From Boesenbergia rotunda (Eukaryota; Streptophyta; Magnoliopsida; Zingiberales; Zingiberaceae), in assembly GCA_024364735.1 (NCBI GenBank), contig JAGFNQ010004007.1:62001-126000 (forward strand): DNA of 64,000 bases, given 5' to 3'. The first letter of the stretch is position 1, and each line of letters opens with the position of its first letter. Of the stretch, positions 15,001-27,149 are shown in pieces. Below the pieces are notes generated by a model. That model was not told the DNA's origin. It worked only from the letters and a program-made list of their open reading frames with translations, and did no database searches. A program made the position numbers and the translations under genes.

Positions 15001-18000
15001 CACTGTTACTTTATGGAGAAGTTACAAGGCACATTAAGTGGCATGCCCATCACATATTTAGTTCGTTAGGTGGTACTAATGATTAGTGAGTGAAAAGGCA
15101 AGTCTTCACACTCTAGGGGTATATTTCGACATTTTATTAACTCTAGAGAACATTTTGATAAAGGAGCAAGACTTCAAAGGGGGAAATAAAAAAATCCTAA
15201 AACAAATGGCACCTCTTTTCCATGGTCTTAGGTGTATCATACAATGTTCACAAGTTTTCATACATTAACCAACATGAAGCACATGATCTAACTGCTGTTT
15301 CAGTCTCATCTCTTTATAATTCAAAAATTATGAATAAAGTATTTGATAGCATGAAATGACACTACCAAAACTAACCTATGACACAAATGGAGAGTTGAGA
15401 TAAGTCCTAACATATCATATAAAACTATGCTAACAACTTTTTAAGTATAGATTTTAATGTATTTATTCTAACTGAGATTGCCTTACATATAGTTCAATGA
15501 CAGAACAAAATCAAAGTTACTGACTCTGATAGTTGGGACTCATATGTGTTCATTGTATGTGAAATATAGCAAAAATGAAATAGAGATTTATAAACAAAAC
15601 TTAAGTTTACCTTCCAATGGCTCCAATAAGGCACATGACAAACAAACCACCAAAGAGAGTAAGTATAAGCTTATCAAGTTTCCTCTCCAATGTACTTCGT
15701 TTAGAAGGGACACTCATAGAGTTCATCATAACCTGTCATATGATTATCAGGAATCATAAATACATAGAAGTTGTTTTAAAAAGTAAAACAACTGATACAA
15801 AGAGCAGGGCTCCTTTAAACACAAACCTTTGTTTCATGACCAGTAAAAATAACAGCCCCAACAATATGTACTGTGTTTCGAAGGCTGCAACCCTATAGCG
15901 ATTTTTTTAACATTGTCAAGGAATTGAAGAAACACAATCTCTAAAAGAAAAGAAGATCCTTTGCAGAAACACATAAATCAAATAAGCACGTCAAGTGAAT
16001 GAAAGTACACTATGCTTGCATGAACATGTCCAACAACTACGAGATTACATATTCCCTACAAAACCAAAACCTAGCAAAAATATGGGAGCGCCATTACCAT
16101 AAATCGATAGATGGACAACTGATAAAATCAAGTGTATCCAATTCCTAGGTGTAGAGACTGTCAATACCATAAGAATAACCAGAACTGAATTCCAGTCTAT
16201 ATAGTGGCTAAAATCAAGATGGCTGCTTACACGTGTCTTCCTTTCTTTTAGTGCACCAAAAGGCTATTTTTTATTTTCTAGACCAACAATAATCAAGCCT
16301 TATCTGCAAGCATATTGTGCCCCCAACCCCCAACCCCCACCCCCACAAACACAACAAAAATCACTTGCCATACTCAAAATTGTCATATTGCCAAGAATTA
16401 CCATATCATATAGGAAGCACTATGAGTTCTGTTTGGAGAGAAGCGGAAGGAAAGAACCTAGAGGGGATACAAAAATAAAAAAGTATCCTCCTGGTTTTTT
16501 CTCATTTTATTTTTTTTTTCCAAGCAAGCATGTCCTATTCTAGAAAAGATTAGTATAGTGATCCAAATATCAAAAGTTCTATACCTTAAATTCCACAATA
16601 TCAAATGATTTGATCCCACCTGATCAACTTCAAGAATCAAACAGCATATCATGAATGACCAAGATAGATTATAAAATGGTTTTGTGGCAGAATAGATTAT
16701 AAAATGGTTTTGTGTTTTCTACCTTATATGAACATAGATAAACACAAATCAGACTGTAGTATCACCAGTGTCAATAAAGTACATACTGATATTTCTCAAG
16801 CAAGCCAAAATCTTGAGAAATAACAGTGAAATCCAAATACTTTAATCTAGGCCTCCCAAGCACACCTACTTCACCTCATTTTCACAGTGATAGTACATCA
16901 AGGTTTGCAAGGAAAAAAAACAGTCATACTCTATAAAATGAGTAATCTAGTCAAGCATTGTCCAGCTGGACACAAATCAGCAGATGTTCCATATGCAGCA
17001 AAAGTCCAGTGATACAAATCCACAGTTGATGCATGAAATTTGGTAGGTGAGCATGTGCAGGCCATGGAGTTGGGAGGTGGCTCGTGTACAATTGTACTGT
17101 GATGTAGCTTCTTGATTTGCAGAATAACATGGAGGGAATATTCTCACTTACACAATGTTAATGAGTACACATGAAGTGTGTGATGTTTATCTTGTAGAAA
17201 TATTTTTCGCTTGGTGGATGGATATATAGGTGGTTGTTCTTTTGTTGTGGTTTAAGAAGATATTAGGGGGCTAATTGTGGGTAATTAGCAGTATTCGAGA
17301 TAGAATAGGTGAATATATAGGCTGATTTTATGGTGTTTGAATTCAATTTGTGTCAAATTTGAAGTTAGTTTGACTTAAGGTTGCATTAGGTGGAGATTGA
17401 TTTGGGTTTAAATCCAGTAAAGATTTGGAGTTGAGTTGAGTGTTTTTTGGTTGAAATAGTATTGAACAGGATCAGTTCAATAGGTTAGGATTTGGTATGT
17501 CAGTAACTTAAGCCTTATATCTCACTCGCCCACTCTTTTCCTTCCCTCTCTTAAGGCACGAATTGTTTTTTGTATCATTCTTCACTCTCAACCGCCCTCC
17601 TCCCACCGGCACTCACCTACCTGTGTGACACCATCAGCGCAGCCTGCAATCACTTCTAGCATCCCCATCACCTTATTTTAGGTCTCCCCTTCTCCATTTT
17701 ATGGTGTGTAGGCAGGTGAGTTATTGTATCTTGTTATAATTTTTGGGTTTTCCTGCACAGTTCATTGTGAAATTGGTGTTGCCTTGATGTTTTTCATTTT
17801 CAGTAGCTGAGTGTGCAAGGATTATCTGTTGCAGTGAGGAGGCACTCTTCTTCCATCTACAACAGTATATTTGTCATTACTTCAATGAATCATGGCTTGT
17901 ATAAATAGGTCCATCTTCTCTTTAGTTTCAATCAAGTCAAACTGTAAGAAGAGGCAATCAAAAGGTTAGGAAGATTGGTTTTGTACAGTGTATTCAAGAG

Positions 18001-21000
18001 TGGAGTGGAAGAATCAGGCAAACTGATTTGATAATAGATATTCAATTGGAAAAAACCAAACTTGTTAAATGGATATATTTAAACAATTGTTACGACACCC
18101 TTGTGTTTCTGCAAGTTTTCAAGTTGAGAAGGAATGATGGTATATCAAAGGTTAATCTTGGGGTTCTTGTTTGGATCAAAAAGGTGGAATTGAGTGATGG
18201 TTGATGTGGAGGTTTAGAATTTAAGAAGATGGTGATTTGGAGTTGCAACTTGCCAGTGAGGCAATGGAAGTTATTAGCCTGTTTGTAAGTTATTAGTCCG
18301 GTTGTAACTTGGTAATTGAGTCATGAGGTTAGATTGGGTTGAAGGCAGATTGAGCGAGCTTGGAATTGAGCTCAGTCTACCAACTTTTACGGAAAATCTA
18401 GAGTTACCTTGTTGACTCTTCTACCTACCTTTGCTTGTGTTATCTTATTGGCCTCTATCAGTTTCTTTTGTACATAAATCATATTAACTATTATAAATGT
18501 GAATAGCTGATGCAAAACATATATGTTATTTTACATGGTGATGCATGCTGATATTATTCCATATTAAGGATGGCAGATATTAGATTTCATGCCTTGGTTA
18601 GGATATGTTCAACAAAAGGCATAACATTAGATACGACTAGTAGAATTAATTACAAATGATCACTTGCTAAGTATGAGATACTTGTGAATAATGACTCTTT
18701 TGTGGATAGAGTCATTGGCCTGTAAGATATTTGGACCATAATAGTTGTACTAGTTTTTCTCTCCTCAACGGTGTATTTGCCATGTCGATGAGAATGAGCT
18801 TGGAGCTTTGGTAGTCACCCATATGGGGCATGCACGTGCTGTCATTCTGTATCACAGTGTAGGAAATGCAAGGGCACCAATGAGTGGATCCAACAATGCC
18901 CATTTGATTGCATTCTAACAATTAGCAGTCGGATGATAAATTACGCATTCTTGTTCATGGTATGAATTGCAGGACATGTATCTAGTTTATTATTTTGTAA
19001 TTACACTTTATTTTTTGTTTCTTTTAACCATGTATGCTATTCAGTTCTATGTGTTGATTCCTCTTTTCTTGCAACTCTAAGGTCATGAGAAGAGGGTGTA
19101 TACATCTTTGATGGGTTAAGGTTAATTTTTGCGTGACTTTTCGTAATTTTGGATTTGCTCAGTTCTGTTTACCTATTTTTCTTATCAGTTGAAGCAATAT
19201 ATCTAATTTGATACTCTTCACATATGCTTTTAATTGTGAAAGAACTTGATAGTAGATATTTCTACTCGATTTTGGGCTGTTACTTAATAGATTCTTCATG
19301 GTATGATTTAGTGAATGAGATGGTTAATATTAAAATATTGCTTATAACTGTATGAGTGTCTCTAGCTTAGCTTAGCAGGTGCTAAAGAGATTATCATGTA
19401 GCCATGATGGGTTCCATGCAACATGAAGGTCACGGAGAATCACTCAGGTGTGACAGTAGGTAATACGGGGAGGGAACAAATATTTTCAAGTGTCATAATT
19501 GCTGTTTTGGATGTACAAATAGAGATGGAAGTATGGAGGAGCAAATTGTCCATACTCTTGTCATTATTCCCAGCTGTTTTGTTTGTGTGTGCGTTTTTTT
19601 TTTTTTTTTTGCAAAGACCTGGGTTTTGGGGCAAGGCATCCCCTGTGGGATGGGGAAAAGGTTGTGTGTGAGTTTTACTTTGCTTTTGTGTTTTCTCTTT
19701 TTCATATGGTTTGGATTTTTTAAACTAGAGGCTATATCTGAATACCTTCAAAAATAATAGTATCTTCTCCTGCCTTGTTGAAAAAAATAACACAGTCCTA
19801 CTACCACATTGACCATTAGCTAAGTTTGGGTCTTTTGAACTAGACGCTATACATCTTTAATATTTTGAGTAAGTATTTTCTCTTGCGTTGTTGGAAAAAC
19901 AATATTGTTCTAGTACCACATTGGCCAAAGCTGTCTAATGGGGCACCTCTATCCTATTAGCATCACTTCATGAATGGAAAAAATATCACAAAACAAATAA
20001 ACAAATACTTATGAAATAGTGAATAAGACACTAAATCTAGAACATACTAGAAACTTCTTTTAAAATGGCAAAAGCATGATTGCAGTTTTATTGTTAAATA
20101 AACAATATATATTATAAAAATAATAAAAATGAGAATAGAAGTCTTTGTTCTTACTCTAAGTAGAATTTGATTTGGAGAGAGAGGTAATGTCTGGTTTTCA
20201 ACAATAAGGTTTCCAGTAAAGGTGTACAGTGAGTTGTTTGGTTGTTCGCACTGTATTTCCCCTGCACATATATGAATAATGTTGGTGGGAGCATTAGTTG
20301 GATATCATGAAAAGTTCTCATGCAGAACAATAGACAATTTTCATTAGTCAATCAAGCTAGCAAACAGTAGTAAGTGCAGAGGCTCTAGAGAAAGAAATGG
20401 TTCATACTGGCAATAGCCTAAAAATTGGTCATAATTTAGTTGCGTAGTCGCATCAATTTAGGGGAGACAAAGCTTCTAAACTAAGAAATATAGTTTACTG
20501 ATTAAAAGCAAACAGATCTAAATTCTAACAAAATATAGAGGGTCATCTAAACTCATAGTTTGACCACACAAAACATACATTTTAATTGAATAATGGATAA
20601 GAAATATATATTTCAGGAAAACCTCACTTGTGTAACTACTAGGAAATGCAACAAAAGTGTTCCTATACTGTAATATAGTTTAAAAAGAATCTTAGAATGA
20701 AGAACTCTATGAAGCAGGAGGCACACATCCGATATAGATGGCTCATATGATTAGTATGTATCTAGAAGAGCAAAAAAATCAGGAAACAAATATCAAAACC
20801 TTTAAAATCTTGAAATAGACAATTGAATTTTCCGGTGACAAATATATCAAAAGAAACTACTCAAACATGAGCTAGAACTATGCAAGGAAATCACTCTTAG
20901 GTGTCCAAGAAACCATCTTAATAGCTTCAGAAACAATTTTACTAGCTGAAAATCCAGCTGCTGCCAGAGAACGCATGAATAATGATAGAATATGCATGTT

Positions 21001-24000
21001 TGCATCCATTAAACAAAAGAGAAGAAAGCAGAAGTTTAAAAAAAAACAATCCCAAGATGTCATCTGGTTCATACAGTCCTTGAGAATCAGTTATAAGCTC
21101 ATGTCTCAAGGAATCAATAAGGACACTGATAAAAAGCAATTATTGAAGTTGATCATCAAGAACCAATCAAACCTTTAAACTCAGAAGCTTTCTCAGGAAA
21201 CACGTAATCCCATGTTCTTTCTAAAGCTTTTCTTATCTTCAAATTGGTTTCCCCATCCAGATTTGCAGTCTAAAACAGCAAATACAGATATGTCAACTAT
21301 CAACTACAAAGAAGAAATCAGGCATAAAAAATTATGATATTCAAGTTCTTGAACAAATCTTCCATGTGGACATGTCAATACTTCAGGTACTTAAAGTAAA
21401 AAAGATACCTCGATGTAGCAGACTCCATCAGGATTTGTACTAGCTAGGAACAACAAATCAGCAGGAAAAAATTCATCTTGCTTGACCTGCTCCATATTGA
21501 ACATCATTATAATATCAGCATATGCATAGACCACAGCCAAAGTAATAAAAACATTGGGGAAAGAGTCAGATTGCAAACGCAGTCCAAATCTACAGAAAGC
21601 ATTGACTGGTGAACTGCCATACCCATACTGATATGGCTTTTGCTTGGTATGGCTTAAAGTATCATGATTCATGGGTCTGCAAATTACAATTTAGTTTTTT
21701 TTTTTTTTTGCTCGTGAAAAGTTTTTTATAGAAAACATTTTGTTACAGATTCCTTAATGATTGGAATTTTTTAAAAACCAAGAATCATTTGGTACAAAAT
21801 TTTCTATGCACTTCTATTATCAGACTCTAAAACCATAGTTTAGCAAAAAGTGAAGAAACAAAAGATTCCATGTCAAGGTCTAAGTAGCAATGCAAGAAAT
21901 CTTGCAAATACCAATGCAAAAAATATTTTCTTCAAATAACATAGATGACCACAATGCTAAACATCTAATGTACTGCTACTCAACACAATCATGCATACAA
22001 TGTTAGAAAGAAGCAGATCAAGTTTATATCGTACCCTAATGATGTCGCCAACTTGCAGTTTTCTCCAACTAACAGTTTCCCAATTTTCACCTTGAAGCAC
22101 ATCAACTGGAGTACTATTGATTGCAATATCATTTTGGAAACGCTTCTGTACCAGAGAGCAAGTAGATTGAGAGAACAAATAAAAAATTACCATATCAAAG
22201 TTTGCTCAACACAAAGATGAAGAAAAAATATAAGAGTAGAAATTTTACTAACCCAATCTTCAAATGCCTCCTTAATAAGGGAGACCAAAAGAACTAGACT
22301 AAGAGGCACCACATTGGTTACAGGAGAAACTGGACTGCAAAAATGACAAGCAGCTTTACTACAGTGGGTACAGGGAAGCACACTTGAAGAATAGATTAAA
22401 AAGTTGTAAATGCTATGTCAGAAAAATATTTACCTGATTGGTGTAGTAGATAAGATTGAAATCATAAGAAAATACAGATTAGCAACCCGCCTGAACTGTC
22501 AGTTTTATCGGAAAACTGTTTTAGGATAGAGCCAACAATGGATATTTGAAACTGAATGGACTTAAAATATTTGCAGAAATATAAATAAATATATATATAT
22601 ATATACACATATTCTCCAAACTACACATTTGTGAATAAAATACCTGTTCAAATAACCCCTTTGGTAGAAATGTCAAAATATTGTATTTCGTTGTTGATAC
22701 AGAATTAACCTGAAATAATAGTATTGCCACTGAGTATATCAGTGTCTTACAAAAGCAATAGGATAAATGCTAGCATATCCTGCAACAACTGTTAAACAAG
22801 AAATCAATTTAAAACAAATGTTACATAGAAAGAATATGGAATAACTAAGATCTATAGGTTAAACTAGAAAAGAAGAGCATTAAAAGAAGGAACCCAGCTT
22901 GGTATTATATGCACACAAAAGATTGTTGAAAAAGAAAATCGACTGCCATGTACAACAGCATCTCCAAGGTCACAGGAACACAGTTTTTTGATCAAGTATA
23001 TAACAGGCACTCACAAAACCAGTGTGATTTCCTGTCGCTTCATTGCTTGGGCCTTGCTCCTAAAGAAATTAACTTATATCTGTATAGAAATTTCCAGATG
23101 TAATAATAGTTTAGTATTGTTAATATGACATTATTCATGATATTAAGATAATATATTATTAAATATTGCAGAATTAGATATTATATACATTTAACAATCT
23201 GATATTCAGTGATAAGTAATATTCATCCATCTTAAGATTTTGACCATCTTTTGAAATCTCATGTATGAAGTTTGTTTTCTCTGTTTCATTTTCAACTGCT
23301 TTCAACTTTGTCAGTCCATCAATCTATCGGTAGGATACTCAATTTTTCTGAATTCATTCTGAGGATGCTAACACAAAACACAATTTAGATTCTATCTGGA
23401 ATCTAATACCAGTACCAGTTTTAGCAATCATGCTTTTGTTATATCCCATGATTCCTAACAAAGGTCTGTTTCACATGAATATAATGATTAGAAGATGCCA
23501 ATAGTACAATCATCAAAAAGAAAGGTCACTTGAGTTCATGCTCAGTTTCTTAGGCAACCTGTTTGTCCCACTTCCATCAAGTTGCAAGATAATACTATGA
23601 TTGCAGAATGTTAACTACACCAACCATATTTGTGCTCTTATGCCAACATGAGCCTCTTCAAAGAATGCCCAAATCACTAACGACTGTATCTTAATTCAAT
23701 TTATCTATACACAAATTTTCTTTGTTATACTTAGCAAAGTTAACTCAATGCTAAACGCCCATTCGTGAGCTTATTAAAAAAAATCTCTACTTAACAGAAT
23801 TCTATTGTTCTATCTGAAATGCTATAAATCCATCAATTGATCTTCACAATTGCCTTTGTTGAATTTGATAACAATTATAAGCAGCCGCACAACAAGATCG
23901 GTACACTGACAACGTAGGGATACAAAATCAAAGCAAAATAACAGAGAATATGGTAGTTGGCTCTATCCCAACAATCTAATATTGACTCTTAAGGTTAATA

Positions 24001-24678
24001 AACTCAGCAATCAGGAAGGAATTAAATTTTACATTATTTACATCAATCTAAAATATCTCCTTATCAGGAAGGAAAAAAAAAACTCATTATGGATGGAATT
24101 AATCTAGGTCAAGCCACTCTTACGAAGAACGTGGGAATTAGAAGTTGCCTTAGAGATAGAAACCACGACATTAAATAGTCACTAGATGGTGCACAGTTGA
24201 ATCCATTTATACACCTTGTGTATCTTATTGCGCAGCTGCTTATGGTACATCGTTAAGGATGCTAATTAACGGGTTCTTAAGAGTGAATATAAAGAGATTT
24301 ATTCCTCGGTATTGAAACACCATAGATAGTGTGATCATAGACCTAAGTTTTGACTGAATCAGAGTAATTCAGTTAAAAGGAACAATCATAAAGCATAAAC
24401 ATCGCATCTCAGAACCGCATAATCCAATCAAGAAGACAAGGCGATGAATTAGATACCGAAGAAGTTCCTCTAACCTTGAATCTAGCCAGGAGGTTGGCCT
24501 CGCGATCGTTGCAGTAGATGGTTCGGTGGCTAGGGGCCTGGGGCTGCACACGGCCGAGCCGCACCGTCTGGGAAGACACCTGGCGGAGCTGTGCGGCCTC
24601 TCGGCCCCTTGACGCGCTTGACGCGCTTGACCCGCCCAGGCGCGCCATGCGCACCCTCTCCCACCCCTTGCCATCCAT
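1..24678 (-). CDS. ALA3: P4-type ATPase, ALA3-like phospholipid flippase (25 exons seen, 3' end off window)
   Basis: Exons read from minus-strand frames and GT/AG sites (high to low): 24678-24475, 22709-22644, 22495-22434, 22334-22253, 22145-22035, 21486-21409, 21269-21173, 20261-20155, 15892-15827, 15732-15611, 13725-13641, 13570-13493, 13418-13302, 8134-7985, 7893-7789, 5688-5546, 5061-4960, 4871-4808, 4718-4506, 2496-2331, 2191-2112, 1834-1598, 882-661, 578-411, 296-1. They sum to 3221 bases in one open frame, about 1073 residues. Visible motifs: DGET (about residues 206-209, actuator loop), PISL in TM4 (378-381), DKTGT with the phosphorylated Asp at 432, KGAD (about 613-616, nucleotide binding) and GDGAND (862-867, hinge). 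C-terminal TM helices follow. The family flips phospholipids to the cytosolic leaflet in Golgi and plasma membranes with an ALIS/CDC50 partner. Similarity to Arabidopsis ALA3, including the many-exon layout, is from family knowledge. About 110-150 residues should lie beyond base 1. The start at 24678 is the first in-frame ATG; the Met at codon 11 is an alternative. No lesion seen. Confidence 0.95.
2497..4505 (-). other. ALA3 intron, 2.0 kb
   Basis: AT-rich intron between the exons ending in KLDE and starting VAEMIEKD. I see no coding similarity, terminal repeats or tandem array in it. Confidence 0.7.
5689..7788 (-). other. ALA3 intron, 2.1 kb
   Basis: Intron between the exon ending in DPEIFK and the exon starting EFFRCLALCH. 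It contains a CT-dinucleotide run near 6129-6150 and otherwise AT-rich, featureless sequence. No transposon ends recognised. Confidence 0.7.
6129..6150. repeat. (CT)n microsatellite
   Basis: An uninterrupted run of about eleven CT dinucleotides inside an ALA3 intron. Confidence 0.9.
8776..9681 (+). repeat. 5' LTR of the intronic Copia element
   Basis: 906 bp, starting TGTGAGTACC. The terminal CA has decayed to TA. A TATA-like TTATAAATAGG lies near 9330. It aligns with 12010-13114 along its length but lacks the extra repeat unit found there. Confidence 0.92.
9682..9701 (+). promoter_or_regulatory. Primer-binding site, tRNA-Met-like (degenerate)
   Basis: Directly after the 5' LTR the sequence TTGGTATAAAAGCCAGG resembles the complement of the initiator tRNA-Met 3' end (TGGTATCAGAGC...), with a few substitutions. 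Position and similarity support a primer-binding site. Confidence 0.7.
9742..10900 (+). pseudogene. Copia gag (UBN2-type) with CCHC zinc knuckle, broken
   Basis: The first segment starts MVGPTIYLPMFEGEFATWKR, a Copia gag-like N-terminus, and its frame ends at 10029. Another frame continues from about 9930 with the ELHEETSETKLAKRDLLRN block typical of UBN2 gag, and is cut by TAA near 10098 and TAG near 10250. The segment 10530-10571 encodes a C-X2-C-X4-H-X4-C knuckle (KCYHCDEEGHVKENC). Later fragments (10688-10900, 10925-11269) are charged, coiled-coil-like and not recognisable as pol. Gag packages retroelement RNA; this copy cannot make a full protein. Confidence 0.8.
11270..11995. other. AT-rich 3' internal region of the Copia element
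   Basis: Very AT-rich stretch between the last gag-like fragment and the purine tract. No coding potential seen. It occupies the place where pol would be in a full element. Confidence 0.6.
11996..12009 (+). promoter_or_regulatory. Polypurine tract
   Basis: AAAAAGGGGGAGAT immediately precedes the TG that opens the 3' LTR, the standard position of the plus-strand primer. Confidence 0.85.
12010..13114 (+). repeat. 3' LTR of the intronic Copia element
   Basis: 1105 bp, starting TGTAAGTACC and ending CA. It is 199 bp longer than the 5' LTR, partly because of a 116-bp tandem duplication (12417-12532, 12533-12648) in a GC-rich block with repeated GGGCGCCC palindromes. Confidence 0.92.
12417..12648. 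repeat. 116-bp tandem duplication inside the 3' LTR
   Basis: Two units both start GGGCGCCCCTATGCATACG and run through the same order of CACCCCTATTCC and CTATATGTGAT blocks with scattered differences. The 5' LTR has a single, shorter version. Confidence 0.8.
14371..15280. repeat. Tandem duplication (offset 469 bp), each unit with a MITE-like inverted-repeat core
   Basis: Two diverged units begin TCCTTGACCATAGTTACTTC (14371) and TCCTTGAACATAATTATTTC (14840). In each, an inner segment (about 14433-14757 and 14903-15197) starts GGAAAATTTTCATTTCACCC or similar and ends with an approximate reverse complement (...GGGAGAAATAAAAATTACC). The cores resemble small non-autonomous DNA elements; I cannot assign a superfamily. 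They lie in the intron between ALA3 exons 15732-15611 and 13725-13641. Confidence 0.65.
15893..20154 (-). other. Long ALA3 intron, 4.3 kb
   Basis: Intron between the exon ending in QILLR and the exon starting GCSLRNTVHI. It holds a C-rich tract near 16318-16345, a T-run near 19596-19610 and a diverged tandem duplication at 19705-19945. No transposase, RT or clear terminal repeats recognised, although its length and changing composition suggest old insertions. Confidence 0.6.
19705..19945. repeat. Diverged tandem duplication (about 125 bp)
   Basis: Two segments share the order AACTAGA-GCTATA, then a TTTTCTC-TGC-TTGTTG block, then AGTACCACATTG-CC, starting near 19715 and 19838. Confidence 0.55.
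22710..24474 (-). other. First ALA3 intron, 1.8 kb
   Basis: Intron after the first coding exon (ending ...LLARFK, donor GTTAGAGG). AT-rich. I see no coding or transposon signature. A long first intron is common in plant genes. Confidence 0.7.
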
Positions 24679-26387
24679 CCTCCGTCCTCAACTTCCGCAG
24701 ATCAAAGCCCTAATCTATAATCTCCTCTTCACCGTCCTGATTCCACTTCTCTTTCCGCCGCTCCAAGAGATGAATTCAAAGGAAGATTTCAACAAACACA
24801 CGAGTTTCGTTCTCAGATCTCATTCCGAGACCAAATAAAGAATAAGCGGATGGAGATTTGGGGATTCAGAATCGAGGCCGGCGGCGATCTCCTCTCCGTC
24901 GCAATAAAGCAGCGAGAAATCGTGGTGAGGGGAGGCCGAAGGCTCGTTTCTCGTAATAAAATGGGGGCGAGGGGAAGACCATAAACAGAAAACAGAACGG
25001 TAAAGGAAAGGAAAGAGAAATGGTTAGGGGAAAGATAACGGGCGCCGTTCCGTTCCCGTGACGATGCCGCGAACGTGGCGGAGGACGAAAGCCGTCTGAT
25101 TTTTCTTTGACCGCCTTCGACGACGATGGAGATCGGACGGTGGTGATTTTGTTGGGAAAGATTATCGGGACCCAAAAGGGTCCCAGGAGAGAGCCCAATA
25201 GTAAGGCCTGTTTAGGAAATTTTGAGAAGGATACTAATCTGGATCGCCGTGGTTAATTTGACTTTGGCGGTGGCCAGAGAAGGTAGGAAGAAGGTCAATC
25301 AAAGCAGGTAAACATAAAACGCGTTCCCAAAATACTTGGCGCCGCCGGACGCATGAGGTGGCAAAGGACGGAAGGAATTTGTCCATTATACCCAGGTATT
25401 TACCTCCGTAAGCAAACCATGCCTACGTGTTTTTTTTTTCAAAAATTAAAAAGCTCATTTTTTTTTTCAAATCATACTGTCCCTCGCAACAATAAGGGAT
25501 GATTCCTCCGCTCAAAATTCAATTAATCCAATCCAAAATTAATATTAAAAAGATAAATTATAAGAAATATTAATTCGGATAATAACTAATATACAAAAGA
25601 AGATAAATTTCTAATTTCATCAGAATTTAATTCTTAAATTTTATAATAATAATATTTCATACTCATAAGGAAGTATACTATCCTTTGAAAAATATGATTA
25701 ACAAGCTCAAGAATCATAGCATCCTCAATAATAAAGTTGCTGTCTGTATTCACATGCCTTTAATAAAAATATAAAAGGTATTGATTGTTGGGTAAATTTT
25801 TCTAAACTCCCTATTTATCAAGTCAATTTTGCATGTAATCCCTATATAAATATTTCTTTGCATGCAGTCCCTGATGGGATGTGTGGTGAGTATTGTTTGA
25901 AGAAAAATGAGTATAAAAGTTAGAAAATTGAGTATGACACGTTGCATCCACCACATTAATACTCATGTACTCAATTTTCACTCTTTTATACTCAAGTTTC
26001 ACTCTTTTATACTCAGTTTTCACTTATGTATACTCAATTTTTACCCTTTTATACTCAGTTTCATCAGGGAGTAAAAACAAAGATAAACTTGTGTGGGGAG
26101 TGAATATAAATCTCAAAAGGTTATTGGGAAGTTTATGGTAATTTATCGTTGATTGTTTATAATATTTTTTAATAATAATTACGGTAGAATTTGAGAAGAG
26201 TAAAAAATAATTAGTTTAATAAATTCAAAAAAATGTTATAAAAAAAATAGAATACAAAATCTCCAACGTTAAAAACCCTAAATCTTAAAAAAACTAAATT
26301 ACTATAAAAAATTATAAAAATAATTTTTGTAACTATATATAATTATGATCTCATAATTATTATATATGTTATAGTAATATTGATAGT
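24679..26387. other. ALA3 upstream and intergenic DNA
   Basis: About 24679-25200 is GC-richer and probably holds the 5' leader and promoter of the flippase gene; no convincing TATA box was found. From 25400 it turns AT-rich with no gene. The only structured part is the TACTCA repeat near 25910-26065. Confidence 0.6.
25910..26065. repeat. Short TACTCA-TTTTCAC tandem repeat with an inverted copy
   Basis: About five direct copies of a 22-bp unit of the form TACTCARTTTTCACTCTTTTA occupy 25968-26065. A reverse-oriented copy (GAGTATAAAAGTTAGAAAAT...) lies just before them, so the locus can fold. Confidence 0.75.
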
Positions 26388-27101
26388 TGATGGGGTTGAA
26401 TAGTCCGACGCAAGCTCAGGGATGAAGAAGTTGCATGGCGCGGCATATCGGATCGAACAGACTTGGGCCTCGGGCCCCCCTTCGAGGGACGTGCCCGGGA
26501 GGGTGAGCTAGAAAACTCCCCGGGATCACCTCGAGGGGTTGGGCCCCGAGAGTGCCTCGGGATTTGCAGCGCTCGCACTCACTCGAGCCAAAGACCCCGA
26601 GATCGCCTCGGGAGGCGAAGCCCCAGTGACGACCGACCTCAAGTAATGACGCCCCTCCTTGGTTACGGATAAGCATCCCCGTTATAAGGAGCCATCACGA
26701 CCCTTAAATATCGTCACGGGTCGAAGCGAAATAACGGCGCAGACTGTTTCAAAAACTATCCAGTAACCGCCGAAAGAGGAGGCAACGTGTCTCACATCGC
26801 GGAAACATGACACATATCGAGGGAGCATGCTCAGTCTACCTCCATCGGTATAAAAGGTAGCTTAGCCCCTCCGGTAAGGGGGTCACGCACTGTCCTTACT
26901 TAGTACTTTTTTCTTTCTCGTTGCCTTCATTCTCCACCAAGATCTGACTTGAGCGTCGGAGTGGACTCCGCCGGACAACTTCCGGTGTGCCCCCTAACGC
27001 TCGTGGTAATCTCGCAGGGCAAAGAGTTCCTCCCCTCCCCAGAGACTTCACATAGGCGAAACCTCAGTGACCGGCCATCGATGACGATTCCTTCCGGAAC
27101 A
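26388..27101 (+). repeat. 5' LTR of the plus-strand Gypsy element
   Basis: Starts TGATGGGG and ends ...CCGGAACA directly before the primer-binding site. It has a TATA-like GGTATAAAAGG near 26849. No second copy was found in the window, so the left edge rests on composition change and the TG start only. Confidence 0.65.
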
Positions 27102-27103
27102 TA

Positions 27104-27121
27104 TTTGGCGTCGTCTGTGGG
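27104..27121 (+). promoter_or_regulatory. Primer-binding site of the Gypsy element
   Basis: TTTGGCGTCGTCTGTGGGAA resembles the TGGCGCCGTCTGTGGG block found after the 5' LTR of many plant Gypsy elements, matching a tRNA 3' end. Confidence 0.7.
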
Positions 27122-27149
27122 AAACTAGCAAAGCACCTGAAGGAGCACC

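Noticed and set aside
17500..17700. Cytosine-rich stretch in the long ALA3 intron as an exon of an unknown gene
   Set aside because: No sustained open frame, and neighbouring ALA3 exons join correctly without it.
24369..24838. ORFs overlapping the first ALA3 exon in other frames
   Set aside because: Composition-driven shadows of the GC-rich first exon; the frame reading QTVRLGRVQPQAPSHRTIYC is the real one.
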